Assembly (NCBI GenBank): GCA_963693285.1
Contig: OY848917.1
Coordinates: 17,159,245-17,223,244 of the forward strand
DNA length: 64,000 bases
Reading direction: 5' to 3'
Origin: Xestospongia muta
Taxonomy: Eukaryota; Porifera; Demospongiae; Haplosclerida; Petrosiidae
Each line of letters starts with the position of its first letter. The stretch's first letter is position 1. The position numbers and the translations under genes are program-made. A model generated the notes under the pieces. It made no database searches, had not been told where the DNA came from, and saw only the letters and a program-made list of their open reading frames with translations. This document shows positions 26,210 through 43,175 of the stretch, one piece after another.

Positions 26210-27240
26210 TCTGTCTAACAGGGTTGTTGGTTATAAGTAATACCTATTATTAGAATGATATGTCTGTCTATGTGTACTTACATGTATTCTATAAAACCAG
26301 TCACTCTTCTAAGCTATAGGTACCTAGCAATAGTCAATGAATTATCTAAAACTGTTACTAGTATAGATTAAATGTTATGTGTCTCTCAAGTACCCTTATA
26401 AGATATCAACAAATTGGACGAGATCCATACAGATTACTGTCACCTTCTAACTCAAAGATCTTACTCTCTATATAATAAAACCAAGTGACACTTGATTAGT
26501 TCACATATAACACAGTAACATGTTTAAATAGCAAGTCTACAATTTCATTCATAGCTAAAATTTATAAATAGTAAAGCTTGTTAATAAATAAAAACTGTAA
26601 TGGTGTATTAAATGATTAAGACATTTAAAATACAGAATTTACATTGATTAACTATAAGTACACTCCTGTATAATGAACAGAAAATAAATTTTAGAATTTC
26701 CACCTGTTTTTGTTATAAATTATTGTCAATGAGGTATGGAAGTTCTTACAAAGTTATTTGTCTTGTGTTTCTTTTTGTTCAGTTGATTGACGAGTATGTT
26801 GGCTACTACTTGTTCTCTATATGCAAACTAAAGCTAATATTAAGAATACAATATTGATCTGTATAATAAAGAAAAAATAAGACATCATTATTGGATATAT
26901 TAACAAACTATGATAATGAAAATCATTGGAGCTACAAAGGCCCAAATAACTCCATTATTCAATGAAAGCCAGCAATTATTATAATAAATAATGTAATAAT
27001 ATGAATCAGAAGTGTTGTAAGGAGTTAATATAATAAGTCTCCTTCTTCATTTCTAACACCATAATCAATGTACAGTGTACAATATTATTTTTAGCTTAAT
27101 TAAACAAAAGATTACTTAATTTCCTACTAATAAGATGGATTTGTTTCCTTCTTTTCTAGTTCTACTATCATAAATAAATATCTCAAGCTATCAATGCAAT
27201 GTTTAAATTTTAAATAATTAGGAATGTAATTGTCATCTGT
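26210..27240. other. AT-rich spacer
   Basis: No exon-like open frame or repeat family recognised. It separates the inverted receptor copy from the plus-strand copy. Confidence 0.55.
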
Positions 27241-27250
27241 TTTTATATAG

Positions 27251-27300
27251 AAGTAAGTACAGGAGGTGTGACACCATCATGTACTAATCAGCTTTTTTAA
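27251..27300 (+). pseudogene. Orphan secreted-tail last exon
   Basis: After TATATAG an in-phase exon reads (G)AA GTA AGT..., EVSTGGVTPSCTNQLF, stop, with an AATAAA about 15 bases later. It resembles the last exon of genes A and B (GGTGEVTLSCVNNCY). No ligand exons with the matching strand lie directly upstream, so it is a relic of a secreted ligand gene. Confidence 0.5.
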
Positions 27301-27449
27301 ATACAAAGATTAATAATAAAGAAGTGGTTATGTATTTTATTCATTTTACACTCTTTTCTTGTGATATTTTATAATTACAAGACATAATATACTGTGTGGT
27401 AAGTTTGAAGGAGAGGACCTTACTATTTATTACATTCATAGAGCTTATG

Positions 27450-28180
27450 GCCAACGTCGTTCCATCAATTGTGAGCAAGATTTTCTCTCTCAAACTTAAC
27501 TTACACTCTGTTCACACATGAAACAACCCACCCACGTGATAATATGTAAGTTGATAATAACCTAAAAAGAATAATATGTATTATCAATAAAGTTGTTTAC
27601 ATGTGTCAACAAAAACAGAACATTGTTATTTTGTATTCAATACTTTTCCTTACTTTTTATTTCAATATTTCCTGTCCTGGTCAGATGAGAGACTTTCTAG
27701 ATGATCATAACATGCTTCATAATATAGTCAATATACAGTCTGTGTATATGTATCTGTCAAGTGTTCTTGTACAGTTTTATGTTGCTTTACCTGTTCTAAA
27801 TGAATCAACTACTGAATCATTATAAGTCTACACAAACCTTAGTATGTTGGAAACATTTTATGGTTTTTCTATTATATCACAAAATAATAGTGTTTAAGTC
27901 TATCAAACTACAGGTTTGTAATTGCATTTTGATGACTAATGATATGAATTGTGCTAATGTTATTTACTTTGTATTTTGGAATCTTGTCCTTGCCAAATGT
28001 CTCAACAACAAGAGAATATCATTATCTTGTGTTCAAGAGGTGCTACCAGACCATGTGAATGTATTAACAATACTTGTCAGGTATAACAACAAATACATAA
28101 TATGGTGACAGTCTCATTATTTTAGAATAATCTATTCATATTGTAATATGATTCAATCTTTTCTTTCTTAATCACTATCA
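27450..28180 (+). pseudogene. Second copy of the receptor fragment 21810-22530
   Basis: CGTCGTTCCATCAATTGTGA and all that follows to AATCTTTTCTTTCTTAAT repeats 21810-22520 with scattered changes. The exon-like MRDFLDDHN... frame is now cut early (TTATAA at 27823), and the Cys-rich exon has an insertion near 27960 that shifts its frame. Confidence 0.7.
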
Positions 28181-28181
28181 G

Positions 28182-28970
28182 TCTCCTTTTGTTAGTGATG
28201 ATGTCTTATGTACATTAGACAGTGATAGAGACTATTATCCTGAAAACATATTGAGTTCTTGTACTAACAATAACACAAATAGCTATTGTATTAAGGTCTG
28301 ATATCAATATTGTAATTGATGTTACATTTGTCATGTTTATATTAGGATAATTGTCCAAATGTCTATAATCCTGATCAAAATAAAACAGCCTGCCAACATT
28401 TGTCATGTAAAATGAAATAAACTCATCTCTCACTAGTTACTGTTTTCTACTTATAGTATTCTCTGGTTGTTCCTTTGGTCCTGATAATATCTGGGGACTA
28501 ATATGGACTAATACACCAATAGGTGTTACTGATAGACAACCTTGTCCTGGACAAGCTAATACATTAGGTATTTGAAAAACAATTAGTGAATGCTATTGTT
28601 TTCTTAACTAATTATATAATGTTTCAATGTTTGTTGTTGTAGGATTAGCTACACATACTTGTATTGAAGTGGATACATGGAGTGATCCTAATGTACTAGA
28701 TTGTTTGCCTGTTGAATACCAGAATTATTTAAACCAGGTATTTATTGAGGAAATAAAAGAGTTATAGTTTACTTTTTGATTATTAGGTTAATGATATCTT
28801 CTCTTCTAATGAGAGTAGTGAAATACATTTGTCTCAAATTTTCCCTAGTTATTTTAAATCTAACAGACACCACTGGATGAACATCACCAAATCAAATTTC
28901 CCTTTTATCAGCTTCTATAAATGCTACTAACTATATTATTATTGTGTTTAAAAGTAGTTAGGACCATATA
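28182..28970 (+). pseudogene. Plus-strand HormR-containing receptor fragment
   Basis: Candidate exons: 28182-28295 (SPFVSDDVLCTLDSDRDYYP..., 38 codons, clean donor), about 28348-28410 (DNCPNVYNPDQNKTAC, which looks like a thrombospondin type 3 motif but may be chance), 28457-28567 (FSGCSFGPDNIWGLIWTNTP...PCPGQ) and 28643-28737 (THTCIEVDTWSDPNVLDCLP), together a convincing HormR pattern. The next exon (VNDIFSSNESSEIHLSQIF) drifts out of the GAIN-like frame seen in the inverted copy. The pair 28100-28800 and 26150-25680 is an inverted duplication. Confidence 0.55.
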
Positions 28971-28987
28971 ATGCCATTTTTATATAG

Positions 28988-29049
28988 GAGGAAGTACAAG
29001 AGGTGTGGCACCATCGTGTACTAATAAATTGACTTTGTTATTGATCTGA
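28988..29049 (+). pseudogene. Second orphan secreted-tail last exon
   Basis: After TATATAG: (G)GGSTRGVAPSCTNKLTLLLI, stop. Like 27251-27300 it resembles the last exon of genes A and B. The two occur once behind each arm of the receptor island, which suggests that the island was inserted into, or recombined with, an old ligand unit. Confidence 0.5.
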
Positions 29050-30150
29050 CAGCTCTGATAGGTCTAAATATGGCAGTAAGTATATATATATAATACATCT
29101 ATTTTTAAAATGCAATTATCAAAGAATGACATGCTAATATAAAGCATATTTAATGACATGGCTAGCTACAGCAAACTTGTTATAATGCTAGTTGTTTTAG
29201 TTAAATATTTATTGATATAGATGAGTGAACAGTGACCACACACTTAATATGAATATAACTATCAATGTAAAATTAAATCATATCATTGGTAACAGATAGT
29301 AAACATCTAATAATGGACATTCTTAGTTTGAATTAGATATTTGTAAAATATACTGTAAGATGTCCTTATAGTTGTTTATACATTATACCACCCATGTACA
29401 AAAACAAACTGAACAATAACATAAACAAAAACAAGTTATGTTAAGTGTCAAACTAAACAAACCATCCACTGTAGTGTCGGATAAGATTATGATAACTCAT
29501 ATTATATGAACACATTAATAATTACATGTAAATTTCCTTATTTGGTATCATCTGTTAGAATTAAAGTATTCACTTTGTGACCTTAGCATCTTTTGTGATA
29601 CACTTCTAAAATAATTATACTAAATTTCTAATGTTATGTTGTAGTGTTGAGTGTGTGAATCAGATCATGGACTTTATTATTTTGCTACCCATTGTTAATG
29701 ATGTTCTATCAAGTAATTCATGATCACTTATTAATTACTACAATTACTATTAATTTCTACTGTTTTGATTAATTACTACTATAGAATTGACTATCAACAA
29801 ATGACATCTCAAAATGGACATGTGTGATATGAAAGGTTGTCCTATTATAGTCCTCACATGTACATGTACACAAGACCAACATCCATGAATTTATTGTATT
29901 TATATAATGATATGTTAAACAGAATTTTAATATAACTCTATCACAAATTAACTACACAACTGTCAAGTATAACAATTTAAGGAAACAATGTGATATTAAC
30001 TTCTTCTAAATGTCCCATCATGTACTATATGTAACGTGAATGATAATGGATTAGTTAAATCAGACAAATCATTTTTATTGACACATCGACTAATCTGCAA
30101 ATGAATGAGAAGACTTTATTAATTAATGTGCATTTCCTTTTCGCTACTTT
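29050..30150. other. Diverged upstream flank of gene C
   Basis: Parts match the 10-kb unit at low spacing, for example AACTCATATTATATGAACAC at 29494 (1484 in copy 1) and CTCACATGTACATGTACA at 29852. No gene seen. Confidence 0.6.
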
Positions 30151-30164
30151 GAATTATATTATGA

Positions 30165-30283
30165 GGGGGTGGTTGTTCTTCACGTGAGACAGAAATTTAG
30201 AATTATTTAGTTACTATCAGTCGAAATTTGAACGTTCGCTGTTCGTCACAATACTGGATTAACTACCAAGAGAAGCAAGAAAG
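30165..30283 (+). promoter_or_regulatory. Predicted promoter and 5' UTR exon of gene C
   Basis: CAGTCGAAA, TTCGCTGTTCGTCACAATAC and the exon end AAGAAAG before GTATGA at 30284 match the elements upstream of genes A and B while the flanks differ. Intron 1 would run to the acceptor just before 32361. Confidence 0.5.
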
Positions 30284-32370
30284 GTATGAAAGATGTCTAT
30301 GATAGTTATGTGTAACTCTGATAATTTAGTTATTGAGTTCATTTATAGACTTTAATAGATTAGTATTGACCTATATATTATATATACTAGTTGTTTGCTA
30401 TGAGACACAAGATGAGGTACATTCATAAACTGCCAAATTTGTCTTCACAACAGTCAATATATCATTATGATTTAACAACGACTATTATAATAACAAACCT
30501 GTTTTGACTAACTTTATTGCAGTATATATATATATATATATATAGAGGGAGTATTGACCTTTAGTTATCGACACATTATATTACCATACAGTTTAAATAT
30601 ATCCTGTTATACATAATACAGGTACTATGAGTATGAATGAAGTATAAGATTTAGACTTCATAGAACTTTTATGTTATAATTCATGACACAATAGTATTTG
30701 TCTGTCAGCTGAGGTTGTGAGGTGATAGCTTTATGGGCTCAGATACTATACTAAATATATATTATAATAATAATGTGGGTAGCTAATAATACTAATTAGA
30801 TTTGAGGTTACCACTTTAATTGGTTCCCTTGGAAACTTTCGTTGCCATAACTCTTTAATTGTACATTGTCATTTCATTTTTGGGAAGTCACAGAAACATT
30901 TAATCACAAATTGTATTCTCGTTGCCACATCCCCACTCACTTAATGTGAAAAAGAGTGTCAGATAACTTTATTCCCATTTTATTTCATTGTGATATCATG
31001 AGACGTCACTTACGGGCAAGATGTTGGACCCTAGTCAAATATTTTATCTCCATAAAATGCAAGTAGTACTATCTCATATATGTGATAGCTTTAGGCACTA
31101 CTCTCAATATAACTATAATATTGTATTTATAGTCATACCTTTGATTCCTTTAACAATAGTAAATCATGTAGTTGATGACATCATAGGTTTGCAGCATTTT
31201 TATTAATGAATCAAAAAAGTGGCTCAAATACAAGGAATTATTCTAATATCATAAGACATCCTTTCTCATAATATATTGTATTTCTCTTAGTAGGCATGAC
31301 AGAATTAAATACTTAATGACATCACCAATATGTTCTAAGTAGTTTATTGACAAGATACAAACATAAACAAAGCCATTGTCATAAAAATAACTTTAGATCC
31401 TATATACACAATAGAATTAAGTTGGCGTTTCTGTATGAGGCCACACAATTGTTTTGTAAATTGTATTTCATATTCTTTAAACAAATAAAAATATGAATAT
31501 TTATTTTATTAAAATTTATATTCACACAATTTCCCAAATATATGATAAATAAATATATTAAGAAGATATGTCTATAATATCAATTATATTGTGTACATAG
31601 GATCTAATGTTATTATGATAGTAACTTGTTTATGTTTATGTTTGTATCTTGTCAGTAAACTACTTAGAACATATTAATAATGTCGTTAAGTACATCATTC
31701 TATCATGTCTGCTAACATTAATACAATCTATTATACTGTGTGTTTTTCCTAAATAACAAACAGTTTGTTTGTCTGACTATTTAGTTTTATAGAATATTGC
31801 TAAGTTTGCATAGTATAAAATTACTTTATTTCTACTATAATGTGGTAACTTTGTTGGCTAAGCTACCATACTAAGTGTTACTGTAGTAGAGTATAGGTCA
31901 CACACAATTACATTTGAGGATTCCAATTAGTAGTTGGAACATTTATCAAATAAAGTATCATATAATAACAAACATCAATCAAACTATGTATTATCTAAAG
32001 TTATTGTAATGATAGTTATTATAAAGTCTATGTTTATATTCTTTCAGTACGTACACTACATAGATAGACACTATATTCCCATGTCATATGTCAACTCAAA
32101 ACTCCTAATGGTTTATCAATATATTAATCATGAGAGTTAATTACTTCTTTTATATCAGATTTGTGTTTTAAGGTTTAATGTTCAGAGAACATGATTTAGC
32201 TAAATATTGTTGAATATGTTTGTATATTAAATAAATAACATTCTGGAAAAGTGATGCTAGATTGCTTATTATATGACCAATAACTCTAAACTTTTGATTG
32301 TATATCTATTTGTTGTTTATAATCAATATGTTTTATTTATTATTAATTTATAACATTTAGGTCAATCATT

Positions 32371-36991
<4,621 letters not shown>

Positions 36992-38208
36992 ATGTGATAT
37001 ATCATATAAAGTTATGTGCATTATTGAGGGACAAATAATTATTTCTTGTGTCACTTAACGTGTAGTACAATATGAAGCTTACAAAGATGTTCTATAGTGT
37101 GGACTAGCACTGAATAGTACATAAAACATACTGGAAACATTATGTGAAATAGTTTTCATATGACGTTATAGTTTGTTTGAGTGTAAAGGTACTACCCCTG
37201 ACTGTTATAGTAATATATTGCAAGAACATCACCACAAAAATGTTGTGTGATATAAAATAGTTACTATATAAGCAATAAATATTGTTAAATTTTCTTTCTA
37301 CAGAAGTCATATCCAAAGATTGAGAGATTTCAAGAAGCTTACAGTCTACACATTTGCACGCATGTTTATAGTAATTCATGACTAATTATAGAGATAGTAT
37401 AGACAGCTTTTTATTTAGTATTTGACAACATAAAACAATTTATGCTTTACTTAAATTATGACCACATGCACTAATTCCATCATAAATAATTTTAAAATAT
37501 TTTTAGATTTTGTTTTTTGTAAAAAAATAAAAATGAGGGGATGTGTTAAAAATCAGTTTATGGAGAAACATGCACTAAATTAAAGTTTACACTTAATTCT
37601 ATTAGAGTAGTATATTAATGGGATTTGTGTACATTGATCTATTAAGTAGGTAATATATTAGACAAAAAGGAGTAGCCAAACCTAAACCTACAACATTGAC
37701 CATCCAAATCAGATAGGTGGCCCAGTGTAGAGGTTAAAATTGATAAATCTGAATTTGGAAGGAGAAAATACAGCAAGGAGCATTGGTTGTTTTGTGGAAA
37801 CTCCTTTTTGTTGTATAAGATAAGGAAGAGATGCAGCCACACTGTTCCCAATTATAGTGTGGTATATCTATCCTGGAATTGTCATTAACAATGATGAGTG
37901 GAGAGTCTATTGTGGAAAACTGGATAAAATTGACTAAAACTACACTATGTAACTGGGAACCACTTAGCAAAATTTGTTGATTCTGATACTGGAGGAAATA
38001 TACAGCCAATAAATTCAATGTGGAGTCAGTGTATACAAATAATGAAGAGATAGTAAAACTATGAACTCCAAACTATTTGATATTACTGATATACCTCCCA
38101 AAATTTATGTGGCAAAACAAATTCAACAATATTCACTGAAATGGTTTGTCAACATTATTAATTCCACTTCAGAATAGAATCCATTTTAACTCGTCCATAC
38201 AGAAAACT
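36992..38208. other. 3' flank of gene C
   Basis: No gene recognised. 37380-38640 recurs as the 3' flank of fragment J (about 52320-53290), and part of 37120-37400 recurs at 49410-49680, so it was duplicated together with the membrane-tail exon. Confidence 0.65.
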
Positions 38209-38332
38209 AGTGGGACAGTCCAAGATCAGAATAGTTTAATATTAATCCCTACCCCCTTAACCTTAAACCCTCATCATGGAGTCTTTAAGTATGTGACTAG
38301 AAAGGCATACCCAAAGGTCAGAATGTCCCACT
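38209..38332. mobile_element. Short TIR element
   Basis: AGTGGGACA at the left and TGTCCCACT at the right enclose 124 bp. A diverged copy without clean ends lies at about 52856-52998. Target duplication is not clear; the call rests on the terminal repeats and two copies. Confidence 0.45.
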
Positions 38333-38649
38333 AAGCTTCTGTACATTCAGCCATTATTTAAAATTAACACATCAAATTTAAACATAAATAATGGAGATCA
38401 TTAGTCTCATCATTGTCAATTATTTGAAATGTCATTGTGTGTTCTCCAGTCTGTACTATAAGTATAGTAACTACATGGTGATATGGATATGATATTGAAG
38501 AGGAGGATTGTAGGCACAAGTCACTCACTACTAGTGATATGTTTGTATTGGAATTGACTATTAAATGTATGTATAATACATTAATTAACTCTGTCTTGTT
38601 TTTATGTACACGATAACATACTCTAGCTCTCATATTGAACTCTCTGATC

Positions 38650-38739
38650 TAAGATTTTTATTAAGCACGAGACCCGTCCTCTCCATGTGAGGGACTGGCC
38701 ACACTAGACAAGGGTTGACTACCAAAAAAAGCAGAAAAG
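38650..38739 (+). promoter_or_regulatory. Predicted leader exon of gene D
   Basis: GACCCGTCCTCTCC..., then GGTTGACTACC and AAAAG before GTAAGA. The same block lies before genes E (ends 40382) and G (ends 54346), and its 3' part (GACTACCAA-AGCAGAAAAG) resembles the gene A/B/C leader (AACTACCAAGAGAAGCAAGAAAG), so the two families share an ancestor. Confidence 0.45.
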
Positions 38740-39342
38740 GTAAGAAAGATGTCCACAATAGCTATGAGTAGTTTTAATTGTTGTGATAATTTAGTTAACA
38801 ATTTCATTTAGACATTGTAATGGATTAGTATTTAAATATATATACTAGTTGTTGGTTATAGATGAGGCACAAGATGACGTAGATTCATCAAATATCATAT
38901 TTGTCTTGTTTCTAATATAGGAAGTCAATATAATTATGTATTTTAATAAAGACCATTATAATAACAAGTTTCACTCTAAAGTAAATATATAGTTAGACAT
39001 GAATCATATAAAGAATCTTACTATTGCTTAGATTTAGAATATACAACTTTTTATACAATTAGATCATGATTCATGACACAGTAGCTTTTATTTACAAGTT
39101 GAGATCATTGATGTGTACATATCGATGTAATTATAGTAATGGATAACTTTGTGGGCCCACATTTACATGGTTGTATTTTACTTGAAACCATAGACTTACC
39201 AATGCTTCCACTTTGTATAATTGGCTAGATACCTCATTACACTGCCAATAACTCTAAACTTTTGATTGGATGTATGAGTATATACATGTTGTTTATAATC
39301 ATGTAATACTGTTATACCAATATAACATTTAGGTCAATCATA

Positions 39343-39950
39343 ATGGCTAGTACATCTATACTGATCTTCCTACTCCTATCATCAGTAATGGTAAATTATA
39401 ATTACAATATATTATTATGTCATACATTTAAATAGTAGTACTTGTGTCACAGTAGAATCTATCAAGCCTATTTTCTATATTACTGCATCACGAGTTTTAG
39501 TATTGTATTAATATTTATGTATTTGTTCCCTTTGAAGTATGCTGTTTGTATGTAAAACTACCTACTTACTACCCACCACTTCTAATGTTTTGATAAATGT
39601 TTTGACAAACAATAATCCAAAGACTCTAAAATAACAATAGTTATTAGTGACTTTTGAGGTATTGAGGTTTTACATTCCTCACACTTCACCTTCAGGATGT
39701 AAATCACTATAATATCATGCTGACAACAATAATCTATATTTGTTAAGTTCAGTACTACTTCTCATTGTAGGTAACATATGCTGATTGGACACTTTACGTT
39801 CGACTTAACTCTTGTAGTAACACTAATAAAGTATATCATTCTGTTAATTCGCTATCAGCTCAATATTGTTGTTGTACATGTCCTTCCACCTGTTGTAGTT
39901 CAAATGTTAACAACCTCAATTGTAACCTCATTAGCACCCTCGAATAAAGT
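39343..39950 (+). pseudogene. Gene D: truncated ligand gene (signal exon and half an MNNL exon)
   Basis: Signal exon 39343-39390 is identical to that of genes A, B, E and I. Exon 2 starts at 39771 (VTYADWTLYVRLNSCSN...), keeps the Cys core (QYCCCTCPSTCC), then leaves the family after NNLNC at about 39918, where sequence shared with the upstream flank of gene G (53886 on) begins, with a stop soon after. No DSL or EGF exon follows before gene E. Confidence 0.8.
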
Positions 39951-39990
39951 AAATCATATACACTATGACAATATTGGTATGTTGTTGTCA

Positions 39991-40246
39991 TACACTGTAA
40001 AAATTGATTTGTAGATTTAACCAATATATTGTTATCCAGGTTGCATATAGTAAACACAGTATGATGTAAAAGTAAACATAACACTGTTTGATTACTAATG
40101 TACTACTATTTACTTAGCTACATAAACAGTAGTACATTAGATATCAAAACAACATTAAATTTACTTTTTACATCATACTCCGTTTGATACATGTGACCTG
40201 TATAACAATATATTGGTTAAATCAACCAATCAATTTTTACAGTGTA
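39991..40246. mobile_element. Fold-back MITE with 19-bp perfect terminal inverted repeats
   Basis: TACACTGTAAAAATTGATT at the left is repeated exactly inverted at the right, and the arms stay complementary for roughly 100 bp. Another copy is at 53954-54209, inherited in the E/G block duplication, and a single right end is at about 48930-48954 inside pseudogene I. Confidence 0.85.
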
Positions 40247-40309
40247 GCGATAACGATTTTTTCCAATTATCATCTTGGAACAATATAGCAGGAATTCTGA
40301 TAATTGTCA

Positions 40310-40382
40310 CAAGACCTGTCCTCACCGTGCAAAGGATTGACACACTAGAGACAAGCGTTGACTACCAATAGGAGCAGAAAAG
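40310..40382 (+). promoter_or_regulatory. Predicted leader exon of gene E
   Basis: Same element as at 38650 and 54270; ends AGAAAAG before GTAAGA. The next acceptor (ACATTTAG) is ten bases before the gene E start codon, giving an intron of about 560 bp. Confidence 0.45.
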
Positions 40383-40956
40383 GTAAGAAAAATGTCCACG
40401 ATAGCTATGAGTAGTTTAACTGTTGTGATAATTTAGTTAACCATTTCATTTAGATATTGTAATAGATTTGTGTTTGTATATATATACTAGTTATTGGCTG
40501 TAGATGAGGCACAAGATGAGATAGATTCATCAAATATCATATTTGTCTTGTTTCTAATATAGAAAGTCAATATAATTTATGTATATAATAAAGGTCATTA
40601 TAATAACAAGTTTGACTTTAAAGTAAATATGTAGTTAGACATGAATGATATAAAGAATCTTATCATTGCTTTAGAATATACAACTCTTTATATAATTAGA
40701 TCATGATTCATGACACAGTAGCTTTTATTTACCAATTTAGATCATTGATATATCAAAACAATTATAGCAATGGAGTGATTTTAGGATATCTTTGCAGGCC
40801 TGCATTTACTTATCAATGCTTCCATTTTGTATAATTGGCTAGATCGCACATTACACTGCCAATAACTCTAAGTGTTTGATTGCATGCATAAGTATATAGA
40901 TGTTGTTTAAAATCTTGTAATACTGTTATATCACTATAACATTTAGGTCAATCGTT

Positions 40957-42941
40957 ATGGCTAGTACATCTATACTGATCTTCCTACTCCTATCATCAGT
41001 AATGGTAATTATAATTACAATTAATACATTACTAAGTCTTACATTACATAGTACTACTTTGTCACAATAGAATGCATCAAGCCTATTTTCTATGTTACTG
41101 CATCATGAGTTTTAGTACTGTATTAATATTACATTTACTTACGAATTTTCCCTTTGAAGTATGCTGTTTGTATGTAAAACTACCTATTTACTACTCATCA
41201 CTTCGAATAATTTGATAAATGTTTTGACAAACAATAATCCAAAGACTCTAAAATAACAATAGTTATTAGTGACTTTTGAGGTATTGTGGTTTTACATTTC
41301 TCACACTTCACAATCCGGATACAAATGTTTTCATAATATGTTCTACATCATTTCCATTACTATGTTCATTATATAGATATCATATGCTGATTGGACACTA
41401 TATGTTAGACTTAACTCATATAGTAATCCTAGGAGAGTATATGGTACTAACGTAGGAGGATTAAATCGGTATTGTTGTTGTACATGTCCTTCCACATGTT
41501 GTAATTCAAATGTTAACAACATCAATTGTAACAATGGTGGATGTAATAGTCGAATTCTTATATGTGCTAATCAAGGGAGTACTGCTAAGTCCTGTGTATA
41601 TTCTAATATTATTAACAGTGATACTGTTAATTTTGGTCAGGGAAATGTTGAAGGTGGTCTGACTAATCCAGTTCATGTTACTGTACAAGGACAATTACTT
41701 AATGTGAGTTCACATAGAGTTAATTTTATACTGTAAGATGCCTAAATAGATATTATATCTAATTTTGTTTTATTAGCTGTGATTAAAGTTTCTATGAATT
41801 AATTTTATCTATTTGTACAAGTATAATGTATGTTGATATCATCCTTAAAGTCAATATTGCCTATTACATTACCTTAAAATTGATACAGACTAGTGTACAA
41901 GTCAACATTGAAGTCCTTGATGACAATGGAGCAAATCCAAATGTTAATCCAACTCGCATTCTTAACACTCAAGCTAATCTACAGTCACCTCAAATATCTA
42001 GTAATTTCAGTTCTGACACAACAGTTGATGAAGATGGTAGCAATGTTATATTATTATTATATGCTACTAGAACAGAGTGTGCTACAAACTACTATCAGTT
42101 AAACTGTTCTGTGTACTGTATACCAACTAATGATAGTATTGGACATTGTACTTGTGATACTCATGGTAACAAGATCTGTTTACCTGACTATACTAATATA
42201 AGTAACAACTGTCTTGATGGTATGTTGTCTGTTGCTTGATTGACATTTTAATGTAACTAGATTAATAAAAATCACACAATTATTAATAATAATAATTGTT
42301 AGTTCTTATAGTATCATATATGGATTTTCACTTTAAATAATTATTTGAGAATTCATACTAAGTATCAATTGATCAACATCTATATTGAAGTATTTTTAAT
42401 AACTAGTTTGCAAATATCAGCTATTTTCTGCTTGCATAATTTTCCATGATTGTTTACTGTTATCTTCACTAACTAGATTAATGATCAATAATATTACATG
42501 TGTAACCTTCTCTAAATTAATCACACATTGATTATTTATTGTTTTCTAGATTCAAACACACCCAAAGCAATCGACATAGTTGAACCAGTTGTTGGTGGTA
42601 CAATTGGTTTTATTTTGTTAATAATTGCTGTCATTTTAATTTGCTGTGTAAATGCTGTTGTTATTAGACAAAAACACAAAAGACAGAGTTGCAACACCCA
42701 ACAAGTTGCATATGATATACCTACAGTTAGTATTCCTGAAGTCAAATGGAAGAGACAACCTAACACATCAGCTGCACCTCACCCCCTGTGTAATTCTATT
42801 GTACAAACATCTAGACAACAAACATATAATGGAGGAACTCCTTTTAATACAGAAGATAATCCAGCTTATCAATTGGGAGGTGTTGCACATGGAGGGTACC
42901 AGCCTAATTATGATAATATGAGAGGCACATCCTTCAAGTAA
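40957..42941 (+). CDS. Gene E: membrane DSL-domain protein without EGF repeats (4 exons)
   Basis: Exons 40957-41004, 41377-41703, 41889-42219 and 42550-42941 give 365 residues in frame. Signal peptide, MNNL-like exon (ISYADWTLYV..., NRYCCCTCPSTCC), DSL exon, then directly a last exon with membrane helix (GGTIGFILLIIAVILICC) and a cytoplasmic tail of about 90 residues. No EGF exon lies in the 330-bp intron 42220-42549. The DSL domain deviates: GHCTC replaces GHYTC, LPDYTN replaces LPGYTN, and the strand before it reads ILLLYATRTEC. The tail has YDIPTV, DNPAYQL and NYDNM and ends GTSFK. NPAY fits an NPxY endocytosis/PTB motif. EGF-free DSL ligands are unusual; whether this one activates or blocks a receptor cannot be told. 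Confidence 0.85.
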
Positions 42942-43175
42942 CAGTGAACATTTTAAAATTGAAACATACACTATTTATCAATGTTGTTTTTTGTTACTTC
43001 TTTTAATAACTATAGATCTGTTTATATTTTTTTGAATTACTCAATTACGTTTTGCTCTCTTTGTATTCATAGCTTTTGATAATTTTATCGTAAATTTGTT
43101 ATATGTTCACTTTAGTCTCAAAGTGGTACTAGAAAACTATTTGCTTTCTTACTTATAGGAATTTTGTTTATATAG

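Noticed and set aside
28348..28410. Thrombospondin type 3 repeat (DNCPNVYNPDQ)
   Set aside because: Only one short motif in a decayed region, not repeated; mentioned with the receptor fragment but not called as a gene.
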